Part shown: positions 1-4,092 of the stretch, one piece after another
Layout: each line of letters opens with the position of its first letter
How positions within the stretch are numbered: the first letter of the stretch is position 1
From: an uncultured Ruminococcus sp.
GTDB lineage: Bacteria; Bacillota; Clostridia; Oscillospirales; Acutalibacteraceae
DNA length: 5,218 nucleotides
Direction: 5' to 3'
Assembly: GCA_902797065.1 (NCBI GenBank)
Contig: CADBRK010000193.1
Span: forward strand, 1 to 5,218
The notes under the pieces: model-generated
The model's input: only the letters and a program-made list of their open reading frames with translations
What the model was told of the DNA's origin: nothing
Databases searched by the model: none
Translations under genes and position numbers: made by a program

Positions 1-117
1 ATGCCCTCAATGAACGGAATGCTTCCGCAAAAAAATGCTGCTGCGTTTATTATGCTCGGAATATCATGTGTCTTTCTTGCGTTTGGTATTGTCTTTGCTT
101 TGAAATTCAAAAAATGA
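1..117 (+). CDS. C-terminal end of an unidentified membrane-anchored protein (5' partial)
   Basis: An open frame runs from base 1 to a TGA at 115-117, giving 38 visible residues. The window happens to open on an ATG, but there is no upstream sequence to show a ribosome binding site, so this is most likely the tail of a longer gene. The visible part has a short polar stretch, then about 20 hydrophobic residues (roughly 13-34, rich in Ala, Phe, Ile, Val), then a basic end (KFKK). This fits a protein anchored by a C-terminal membrane helix with its tail in the cytoplasm. The residues LPQKN just before the helix resemble the layout of a sortase sorting signal (motif, helix, basic tail), but the Thr-Gly of LPXTG is absent. 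The last helix of a permease is an equally good reading. The family cannot be named from this fragment. A strong terminator follows 30 bases after the stop. Confidence 0.6.
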   Translation: MPSMNGMLPQKNAAAFIMLGISCVFLAFGIVFALKFKK

Positions 118-146
118 TTATATATCATATGAATAGCAAATTAACG

Positions 147-179
147 TCATCCGAGCTTATCTGTTCGGATGATTTTTTT
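147..179 (+). terminator. Rho-independent terminator of the first gene
   Basis: A 10-bp stem (147-156 with 163-172, core CATCCGA/TCGGATG, one G-U pair) closes a 6-base loop and is followed at once by seven T residues (173-179). It lies 30 bases after the stop codon of the partial gene, which it probably ends. On the minus strand there is no comparable T-run, so it is directional. Confidence 0.9.
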
Positions 180-353
180 GAGAGAATCGTAACCATCGTC
201 ATATCTTAAACTTTGCAGATTATTTAAACCCGAATCGTGGGCTTTTTGTACTTTTAGAATGATTTATATAACAGCAATCATAGTGAAAATTTAATTTATT
301 ACGTTCAGAATAAAATCATGAGCCGTACACAAAATATAATTGGTGATCAATAT

Positions 354-381
354 TTGATATTACTCCGATCAAAAATGTAAT
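354..381 (+). promoter_or_regulatory. Candidate sigma-A promoter of the DUF421 gene, with a dyad on the -35 box
   Basis: The hexamers TTGATA (354-359) and TGTAAT (376-381), separated by 16 bases, each match the vegetative consensus at five of six positions. Transcription would start near 388. That is almost at the upstream in-frame ATG (391) and about 110 bases before the preferred start at 499, which argues for the downstream start. A perfect dyad ATCAA-TAT-TTGAT (346-358) overlaps the -35 box and could be an operator, although short dyads are common in DNA this AT-rich. Confidence 0.4.
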
Positions 382-498
382 GGGGCAGATATGTCCATTG
401 TATACGTTGTTCAGATGTATATGATCTATTCCCATTTCACAAATCTGCCTTTGGAAAAATACATTTTTAATTATCAAAAAAACAAAGCCGAGGATAAT

Positions 499-1179
499 AT
501 GGAAATTCTTAAAGTCATAGTCTTGTCGATAGTCTCAGCAGCAGTCTTGTTTATCATTGCAAAATTTATAGGTCATAAGCAGATGTCTCAGCTCGATCTT
601 TTTGATTATATTACCGGTATAACGATCGGTTCTATTGCAGCAGAGCTTGCAACAACTCTTGATAGTCCGTGGTGGAAGCCGATGATATCGATGATAGTAT
701 ACGGCTTGATAACTGTATTGCTGAGTATAATAACCGAGAAATTCCCGAAGTCGAGAAAAAAAATCAACGGTACTCCAACAATAATAATGAATAGCGGGAT
801 GATATATAAAAACAATATGAAAAAGGCAAAGCTGGAATTGAGCGAGTTTTTGATGATGTGCCGACAAGAGGGATATTTTGATCTTTCCGATATTCAGACT
901 GCAATATTTGAATGCAACGGAAAGCTGACTATTTTGCTGGTAAGCACGAAACGTCCCGTTAATCCGGAGGATATCAACTTATCACCTGCTGTGGCTTCGA
1001 TCCGGACGGAAGTAATAATGGACGGCAGAATACTTGATGAAAACCTTAAGCGAATGGGGCTGGATACGATCTGGCTTCAAAAGCAGATCAAAGAACATGG
1101 CTATAGCGATCCTAAAGACATAATACTTGGATTATGCGATGAGAATAATGCACTAACACTGTTTCGGAATAAAGAATAA
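499..1179 (+). CDS. DUF421 (YetF/YdfS-like) membrane protein
   Basis: A 226-residue protein recognised as DUF421 by its order of features. A first membrane helix (about 4-22) is followed by the signature G25-x-KQ-x-SQL-x-x-FDY (25-37), then GITIGSIAAE (40-49) leading into the second helix, and a third helix at about 61-80. The cytoplasmic part begins with the conserved G-x-P (91-93) and carries RQEGYFDLSDIQTAIFE (122-138) and NGKL (140-143). The biochemical role of the family is not established; in Bacillus, YetF-type members are linked to the spore inner membrane and spore heat resistance. The frame is open from an ATG at 391, but I prefer 499. The extra 36 residues have no counterpart in the family, GAGGA lies 4 bases before 499, and the promoter candidate would start RNA just before 391. 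The gene stands alone, with a promoter candidate upstream and a terminator right after the stop. Its codon use is more AT-rich than that of amt and dapL. Confidence 0.88.
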   Translation: MEILKVIVLSIVSAAVLFIIAKFIGHKQMSQLDLFDYITGITIGSIAAELATTLDSPWWKPMISMIVYGLITVLLSIITEKFPKSRKKINGTPTIIMNSGMIYKNNMKKAKLELSEFLMMCRQEGYFDLSDIQTAIFECNGKLTILLVSTKRPVNPEDINLSPAVASIRTEVIMDGRILDENLKRMGLDTIWLQKQIKEHGYSDPKDIILGLCDENNALTLFRNKE

Positions 1180-1221
1180 TCGCTGCCGCTTGGATGAATT
1201 TCCTAGCGGCAGTGATTGTTT
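1178..1221 (+). terminator. Terminator of the DUF421 gene, probably bidirectional
   Basis: A 13-bp stem (1178-1190 with 1205-1217, core CGCTGCCGCT/AGCGGCAGTG with one G-U pair) with a 14-base loop starts inside the stop codon at 1177-1179. On the + strand it is followed by TGTTTA, a moderate T-run. Read on the minus strand, the same hairpin begins 2 bases after the stop of a 33-residue small ORF and runs into ATTATTCTTTATT, so it could end transcription arriving from the right as well. Confidence 0.8.
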
Positions 1222-1321
1222 ACATATCCTGCAGATTTTTCGAACAATTTGCCTGAGAAACTGACGGCGCAACTTCGGCACTCGATTTAGTCAGTGTCTC
1301 CTTAAATACCTTTCTCTTCAT
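1220..1321 (-). CDS. Candidate small protein, 33 residues, unknown function
   Basis: Reading the minus strand from ATG at 1321 to TAA at 1220-1222 gives 33 residues beginning MKRKVFKETLTKSSAEVAPS and ending in NLQDM, with one Cys (residue 26). A Shine-Dalgarno sequence (GTGAGG) sits 7 bases before the ATG, a good distance. The bidirectional hairpin at 1178-1217 starts 2 bases after the stop, as expected for a real 3' end. The peptide is basic at the start and Ser/Thr-rich in the middle, with no membrane helix. A basic leader followed by a Ser/Thr/Cys core is the general build of a ribosomally made modified-peptide precursor, but no modifying enzyme is visible here, so that is speculation. I do not recognise the family; it could also be a chance ORF. 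The 42-nt inverted repeat directly upstream includes the A-GTGA of its ribosome binding site. Confidence 0.35.
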   Translation of the reverse strand: MKRKVFKETLTKSSAEVAPSVSQANCSKNLQDM

Positions 1322-1330
1322 TTTAATACC

Positions 1331-1372
1331 TCACTTACAACAAATTTCGTTGCCCAAATTTGTCAAAAGTGA
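1331..1372. repeat. 42-nt inverted repeat between two small ORFs
   Basis: The arms are TCACTT (1331-1336) with AAGTGA (1367-1372) and ACAAATTT (1340-1347) with AAATTTGT (1356-1363). The 3-base gaps between the arm segments are the same length on both sides, and the central loop is 8 bases (1348-1355). In minus-strand RNA the gaps can add two G-U pairs, giving a 17-bp stem with a single mismatch. There is no T-run after it, so it is not a terminator. It contains the stop codon of the upstream 27-residue ORF and abuts or includes the ribosome binding site of the 33-residue ORF, so in RNA it could hide that site. As DNA it could be a binding site for a dimeric regulator. Confidence 0.6.
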
Positions 1373-1446
1373 AGTAACATGGAGAACAAAAAACAGAGCA
1401 CAAAAAGAGTAGAGGATATAAACAGGCAAACCATGAAAATCTGCAT
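1363..1446 (-). CDS. Candidate small hydrophobic peptide, 27 residues
   Basis: Minus-strand ATG at 1446 to TGA at 1363-1365 gives 27 residues, almost entirely hydrophobic (starting MQIFMVCLFISSTLF, ending LLHF), enough for one membrane helix. GGGTGAGG ends 9 bases before the ATG, a fair Shine-Dalgarno sequence. A TATACT hexamer at 1481-1486 could be the -10 box of a promoter with a leader of only a few tens of bases. Tiny one-helix peptides are found as type I toxins, leader peptides and small membrane regulators; nothing here decides between them. Against a real gene: T-rich DNA readily encodes hydrophobic residues, and a 36-codon frame exists on the opposite strand (1379-1489). Confidence 0.25.
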   Translation of the reverse strand: MQIFMVCLFISSTLFVLCFLFSMLLHF

Positions 1447-1480
1447 TTGCTGTTACCTCACCCTTGATGCGCTTAGTTTT

Positions 1481-1509
1481 AGTATATAAATTCCGAATAT
1501 AACGATAAA
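1481..1509 (-). promoter_or_regulatory. Weak candidate promoter for the minus-strand small ORFs
   Basis: On the minus strand TATACT (1481-1486) matches the -10 consensus at five of six positions. Seventeen bases upstream, TTTATC (1504-1509) is only a poor -35 match. Transcription would start near 1474, about 12 bases before the Shine-Dalgarno sequence of the 27-residue ORF. Confidence 0.2.
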
Positions 1510-1537
1510 AAGCATCACCGAGAACTGCTTTTTTATC
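1504..1537. terminator. AT-rich terminator-like hairpin, usable in both directions
   Basis: GATAAAAAGCA (1504-1514) pairs with TGCTTTTTTATC (1526-1537), an 11-bp stem with one bulged T and an 11-base loop. The T-run is inside the descending arm in either direction (TTTTTT on +, TTTTT on minus). Only three or four G-C pairs are present, so it may be weak. On + it would end any transcript coming from the 1379-1489 region; on minus it would stop transcripts from the right before the small ORFs. Confidence 0.35.
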
Positions 1538-1553
1538 ACTATCATTCGTACAT

Positions 1554-1589
1554 TGGCATTCTTGCCATTATATGGTTAAAACATATACT
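1554..1589 (+). promoter_or_regulatory. Candidate + strand promoter with an inverted repeat on its -35 box
   Basis: TTGCCA (1562-1567) and TATACT (1584-1589) are 16 bases apart, each matching the sigma-A consensus at five of six positions. A dyad TGGCA-TTCT-TGCCA (1554-1567) covers the -35 box exactly, as an operator would. No gene with a ribosome binding site follows on this strand, so the product, if any, would be a small RNA ending near the hairpin at 1633-1679. Confidence 0.35.
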
Positions 1590-1620
1590 ATCCTCTTTTA
1601 GAAATATGTCGAAAGAGAGT

Positions 1621-1679
1621 GCCAAAAAAGAAAAAAATCTCAAACAAAAGGACATAGCATCCAATTGCTTGAGATTTTT
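1621..1679 (-). terminator. Terminator-like hairpin downstream of the amt unit
   Basis: An 11-bp stem (AAAAATCTCAA 1633-1643 with TTGAGATTTTT 1669-1679) encloses a 25-base loop. On the minus strand the stem runs into a very T-rich tract (seven T, one C, six T), covering 1624-1637, so RNA from amt and the dockerin remnant could end here, some 400 bases after the amt stop. On the + strand the stem ends in TTTTTGTTT and could also work. The stem has only two G-C pairs, which lowers confidence. Confidence 0.45.
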
Positions 1680-1721
1680 GTTTATGTATACAATTGTGTC
1701 GGTGCAGAGTCAATTGCTTGA
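1662..1721. repeat. 11-base direct repeat CAATTGCTTGA, two copies
   Basis: CAATTGCTTGA occurs at 1662-1672 and again at 1711-1721, 49 bases apart, with a third partial CAATTG at 1691-1696. The first copy overlaps the terminator-like hairpin. The purpose is unknown; it may be a remnant of a local duplication or a set of protein-binding sites. Confidence 0.35.
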
Positions 1722-1760
1722 CGCACATCGGCAAGAGAGAATATTTTTTACTGTAAGTTT

Positions 1761-1824
1761 AGCTGTTTCTCAGCTCCGATTCCGCAGTAAAACCGGAACT
1801 GCGAGGGGTGATAACATACTGTTA
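1761..1824. repeat. Cluster of three consecutive small stem-loops
   Basis: Three inverted repeats follow one another: AGCTG/CAGCT (1761-1765, 1771-1775; 5-base loop), CGCAGT/ACTGCG (1783-1788, 1798-1803; 9-base loop) and TAACA/TGTTA (1812-1816, 1820-1824; 3-base centre). None has a T-run. The cluster lies in the 3' region of the amt transcript and more than 30 bases beyond the dockerin remnant. A structured RNA element or a copy of a dispersed intergenic repeat would both fit. Confidence 0.35.
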
Positions 1825-1859
1825 GTACATTTGTGTGTGAATTTAAACCGCGTTCTTTG

Positions 1860-2060
1860 TTACCGGTTTGCCGAAAGCTGTACGCTGTAACGGAGAACGT
1901 CGAGTGCGTCCGCAGAGTCAACTTCAACATCGCAGTTTACGTCGCCGAAAAGTACGACTTCTATTGGCTTATCGGTGTTGGACGACTTCGGGTTGTCGCT
2001 GTCATTATCGCTTTCAACGATTTTCAGAATAACAACCGCCTGCGTAATATCAATACTGCT
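1860..2060 (-). pseudogene. Remnant of a dockerin module (cellulosome attachment domain)
   Basis: Directly past the amt stop, in another frame, the minus strand reads through about 65 codons to a TAA at 1860-1862. The part at about 1881-1946 encodes GDVNCDVEVDSADALDVLRY, a type I dockerin F-hand with all calcium-ligand positions present (D-x-N-x-D-x3-D-x2-D) and the following A-L-x-x-L-R-Y helix. The usual Gly after the third ligand is Val. Before it lies a Ser/Asn/Asp/Pro-rich linker-like stretch, and at the amt boundary SIDITQAVVILK, which looks like the second half of another F-hand with Gln where Asp is expected. Intact dockerins have two such repeats and sit at the C-terminus of secreted enzymes or scaffold proteins. 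Here there is no signal peptide, no enzyme domain and no start with a ribosome binding site (the nearest ATG, at 2066, is inside amt). I infer a leftover tail of a dockerin gene joined to amt by deletion or recombination. Confidence 0.6.
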
Positions 2061-3795
2061 CCTCATCCTGCAATGCGTCTACGCCTTCCTCGCCGGTGCG
2101 TACCTTTATTACATTCTCAACATCATAAACGAAGATCTTTCCGTCGCCCGTGTGACCGGTGTACATTACGCTCTTTGCTGCGTCGATAACCTTTCTCACG
2201 GGTATCTTGCTGACAACAATCTCGACCTGAACTCTCGGGTGGAGCGTGATCTCCTGAACTGCGCCTCTGTAATAAGACGGTCTGCCCTTCTGTACGCCGC
2301 AGCCGAGAATGTTCGTGACAGTCATGCCGGTAATACCGATGTCGAGCATAGCCTGCTTAAGCGACTCGAAACACTCCTGACGAACAAATATCTCTATCTT
2401 TGTCAGTTTTACATCGGACGCCGTTACCGTCTTCGGAGTCTTAAGAACAACGGGTACAGCTTCGTCAATATCAGCCTTCGGAGCGGTTGTATTAGCAGCA
2501 AGAGCATTCGTTACGGGTGCGGACATAGTCGCAAAGATCGGCTGGAAGTCGGCATATGCACTGACAAGTCCGTGCTCGGGAAGATCAAGACCCTGCAGCT
2601 CCTCTTCTCTTGTAACTCTCAGACCGATAGTCTTTTTGATGATAAAGAATGTTACAGAGATCGTAATGCCGCCCCATGCGATAACCGAAACTGCGCCGAG
2701 GCACTGAATACCGAGGAAGTAGCCTCTTGTAAGACCGTTTGCAGCGAGCCAGTCGTTTGAAGCGAATACACCGGTGAGTATCGTTCCCAGAAGACCGTTG
2801 AGGAAATGAACACCGACTGCACCGACAGGATCGTCAACCTTCAAAACCTTATCAACAAATTCGATTCCGAACACTACAACAAATGCAGAGATAATACCAA
2901 TCACTGCTGCCGCCCACGTATGTACACAGTCACAGCTTGCTGTTATAGCCACAAGACCTGCAAGCGAGCCGTTGAGCGTCATCGAGACATCGGGCTTCTT
3001 ATAACGTACCCATGTGATTAACATAGTTGCGAGTGTTGCCGTAGCAGCGGCAAGGTTTGTATTTACAAATACAACTGACGCAAGCTCCGCACCGCCGTTT
3101 GTCATGGAAACAGTAGAGCCTCCGTTAAATCCGAACCAGCAGAACCAAAGAATAAACACACCGAGTGCGCCGAGCGGAATGTTATGACCGGGAATAGCCT
3201 TCGGTTTGCCGTTTTTATCGTACTTTCCGATACGAGCGCCGAGCATTGCTGCGCCGATCAAAGCACAAAGTCCGCCGAGCATATGAACGGCTGTCGAACC
3301 TGCAAAATCGTGGAAACCGAGCTGAGAAAGCCAGCCGCCGCCCCAGATCCAGTGACCCGAAACGGGATATATTATCAGGCTGATAACTGCCGAGTAAATA
3401 CAGTAGGAAGAAAATTTTGTACGTTCTGCCATTGCTCCGGAAACGATCGTTGCCGCCGTAGCGCAGAACACTGTCTGAAAGATAAAATAAGAAGCAAAGT
3501 TAACGCCCTCCGGCAGGATCGCCGTATAATCGCCCCTTGTAAAGAGGTCAAGACCGCCGAATACAGCCGACTGCGTACCAAACATGATACCGAAACCGAC
3601 AAGCCAATAAAGCGGAGTTCCGATGGAGAAATCCATCAGGTTTTTCATAATGATGTTACCGCTGTTTTTTGAACGAGTGAAGCCTGCTTCAACGGCCGCA
3701 AAGCCCGCCTGCATAAAGAATACGAGCGCCGCGCCGATAAGCGTCCACATGGTATTGACATCCGAGAACAATACCGTTACATTTGAATCTGACAT
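2050..3795 (-). CDS. amt: Ammonium channel Amt fused to a PII signalling domain
   Basis: A 581-residue inner-membrane protein. Residues about 10-390 form the 11-helix Amt/Rh channel: VNTMWTLIGAALVFFMQAGF (13-32), AMAERTKF (121-128), GHWIWGGGWL (147-156) and DFAGSTAVHM (163-172). The twin pore histidines are His171 and His330 (in DDPVGAVGVHFLNG, 321-334). After a linker (about 391-462, partly Ala/Thr/Pro-rich), residues 463-577 form a GlnB/GlnK-type PII domain: GMTVTNILGCGVQKG (490-504), the T-loop with YRGA (509-512), TGHTGDGKIFV (546-556) and VRTGE (565-569). Gln502, Lys553 and Arg566 correspond to ligand-binding residues of PII, and Arg510 to GlnK Arg47, which plugs the AmtB pore. The uridylylation Tyr51 is replaced by Gln514, and Lys58 by Arg521. 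Amt passes ammonium for glutamine/glutamate synthesis; the fused PII probably gates its own channel in response to ATP/ADP and 2-oxoglutarate. Start: AAGAAGTG lies 8 bases before the ATG, and the N-terminus matches the family. The last few codons abut a dockerin remnant. Confidence 0.95.
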   Translation of the reverse strand: MSDSNVTVLFSDVNTMWTLIGAALVFFMQAGFAAVEAGFTRSKNSGNIIMKNLMDFSIGTPLYWLVGFGIMFGTQSAVFGGLDLFTRGDYTAILPEGVNFASYFIFQTVFCATAATIVSGAMAERTKFSSYCIYSAVISLIIYPVSGHWIWGGGWLSQLGFHDFAGSTAVHMLGGLCALIGAAMLGARIGKYDKNGKPKAIPGHNIPLGALGVFILWFCWFGFNGGSTVSMTNGGAELASVVFVNTNLAAATATLATMLITWVRYKKPDVSMTLNGSLAGLVAITASCDCVHTWAAAVIGIISAFVVVFGIEFVDKVLKVDDPVGAVGVHFLNGLLGTILTGVFASNDWLAANGLTRGYFLGIQCLGAVSVIAWGGITISVTFFIIKKTIGLRVTREEELQGLDLPEHGLVSAYADFQPIFATMSAPVTNALAANTTAPKADIDEAVPVVLKTPKTVTASDVKLTKIEIFVRQECFESLKQAMLDIGITGMTVTNILGCGVQKGRPSYYRGAVQEITLHPRVQVEIVVSKIPVRKVIDAAKSVMYTGHTGDGKIFVYDVENVIKVRTGEEGVDALQDEEQY

Positions 3796-3835
3796 AATAA
3801 ATACACTTCTTTTCTTAATAATTTTTTAATAGTAC

Positions 3836-3873
3836 AGAGCTGCTCTTTATATATATAAACGTGCAAAAGCACG
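3836..3873 (-). promoter_or_regulatory. Two dyads and a TATA-rich segment before amt (promoter/operator candidate)
   Basis: Two perfect inverted repeats flank a TATATATATAAA segment (read on the minus strand, about 3847-3858): CGTGC-AAAA-GCACG (3860-3873) and AGAGC-T-GCTCT (3836-3846). A -10 box within the TATA stretch is plausible, but no good -35 hexamer stands 17 bases upstream, which would suit an activator-dependent promoter with the CGTGC dyad as its site. I do not recognise the dyads as GlnR or another named nitrogen-control box. Confidence 0.3.
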
Positions 3874-3883
3874 GAATATCCCA

Positions 3884-3951
3884 AATAAAAACAACAGCAG
3901 CGGAACTTCGAAAGACTGTACTGTTACAATCTCCGACAACGCCGTTGCTGT
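3884..3951 (-). promoter_or_regulatory. Attenuator-like hairpin in the amt upstream region
   Basis: On the minus strand ACAGCAACGG (3951-3942) can pair with CCGCTGCTGT (3903-3894), nine pairs and one A-C mismatch, with a 38-base loop. It is followed by TGTTTTTATTTG, a terminator-type tail. The left arm also belongs to a competing small hairpin, CAAC-GGC-GTTG (3948-3938), so the two folds exclude each other as in terminator/antiterminator leaders. It lies about 100 bases before the amt start. It would only act as an attenuator if transcription begins upstream of 3951, and no clear promoter is visible there; otherwise it may be a second terminator behind dapL. Confidence 0.35.
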
Positions 3952-3989
3952 CCTTGAAAAAAATGATGTATCATTACAGATAACGCAAG

Positions 3990-4048
3990 TAAACAAAATA
4001 AAAAACGGCAATGACACAAGCTCCAAGCTCCGACGTCATTGCCGTTTT
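3990..4048 (-). terminator. Strong Rho-independent terminator of dapL
   Basis: A perfect 14-bp stem (AAAACGGCAATGAC 4002-4015 with GTCATTGCCGTTTT 4035-4048) encloses a 19-base loop in which AAGCTCC is repeated. On the minus strand it begins about 45 bases after the dapL stop and runs into TTTTTTATTTTGTTT. It therefore separates dapL from amt. The reverse direction has only four T residues and is weaker. Confidence 0.92.
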
Positions 4049-4092
4049 CCAACATTGTCATTATACTCCTGCCCGACTGATTTGTCAAGCAC

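Larger units (their letters stand above)
118..498. other. Non-coding stretch between the first gene and the DUF421 gene
   Basis: This AT-rich stretch holds the terminator at 147-179 and a promoter candidate at 354-381. Otherwise I see no convincing gene on either strand. A weak 4-bp hairpin with a T-run (229-248) and an AT-rich 6-bp inverted repeat (259-264 with 276-281) are too slight to call. The last part (391-498) can be read in frame with the DUF421 gene, but is probably its 5' untranslated leader. Confidence 0.5.
1222..1859. other. Long intergenic region rich in hairpins and promoter-like signals
   Basis: This region separates the + strand DUF421 gene from the minus-strand amt transcription unit. 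It has no protein of recognisable family, and its composition is more AT-rich than amt. It holds, from left to right, two minus-strand small ORFs around a 42-nt inverted repeat, an AT-rich terminator-like hairpin (1504-1537), a + strand promoter with a dyad on the -35 box (1554-1589), a hairpin with long T-runs on the minus strand (1633-1679), an 11-base direct repeat, and three stem-loops in a row (1761-1824). Each is described separately. The open frame from 1606 to 1890 (+) has no ribosome binding site and runs through these hairpins, so it is not called. Confidence 0.5.

Noticed and set aside
229..248. Short hairpin with a T-run (CCCG/TGGG then CTTTTTG)
   Set aside because: Only four pairs, including one wobble, and no gene lies just upstream. 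It is too weak for a terminator call.
535..867. Minus-strand frames of 110 and 69 codons inside the DUF421 gene
   Set aside because: They are antisense to a recognised family member and lack ribosome binding sites.
1379..1489. 36-codon + strand ORF starting MENKKQSTKR
   Set aside because: The codons look plausible, but there is only a weak GAAG ribosome binding site at 4 bases, no promoter was found, and it ends abruptly after a Cys-rich hydrophobic stretch. It overlaps the 27-residue minus-strand ORF, so at most one of the two is real, and the latter has the better start signal.
1606..1890. 94-codon + strand ORF
   Set aside because: It has no ribosome binding site, runs through a terminator-like hairpin and the stem-loop cluster, and is antisense to the dockerin remnant. 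The composition is not protein-like.
1748..1930. 60-codon minus-strand ORF overlapping the dockerin remnant, as a possible second dockerin repeat
   Set aside because: I looked for a frameshifted continuation of the dockerin past the TAA at 1860; none of the three frames shows a D-x-N-x-D F-hand there.
1975..2760. 261-codon + strand ORF and other + strand frames (1833-2189, 2806-3021, 3184-3672)
   Set aside because: They lie antisense to amt, whose protein matches the Amt and PII families along its whole length. The frames are shadows of its codon pattern.
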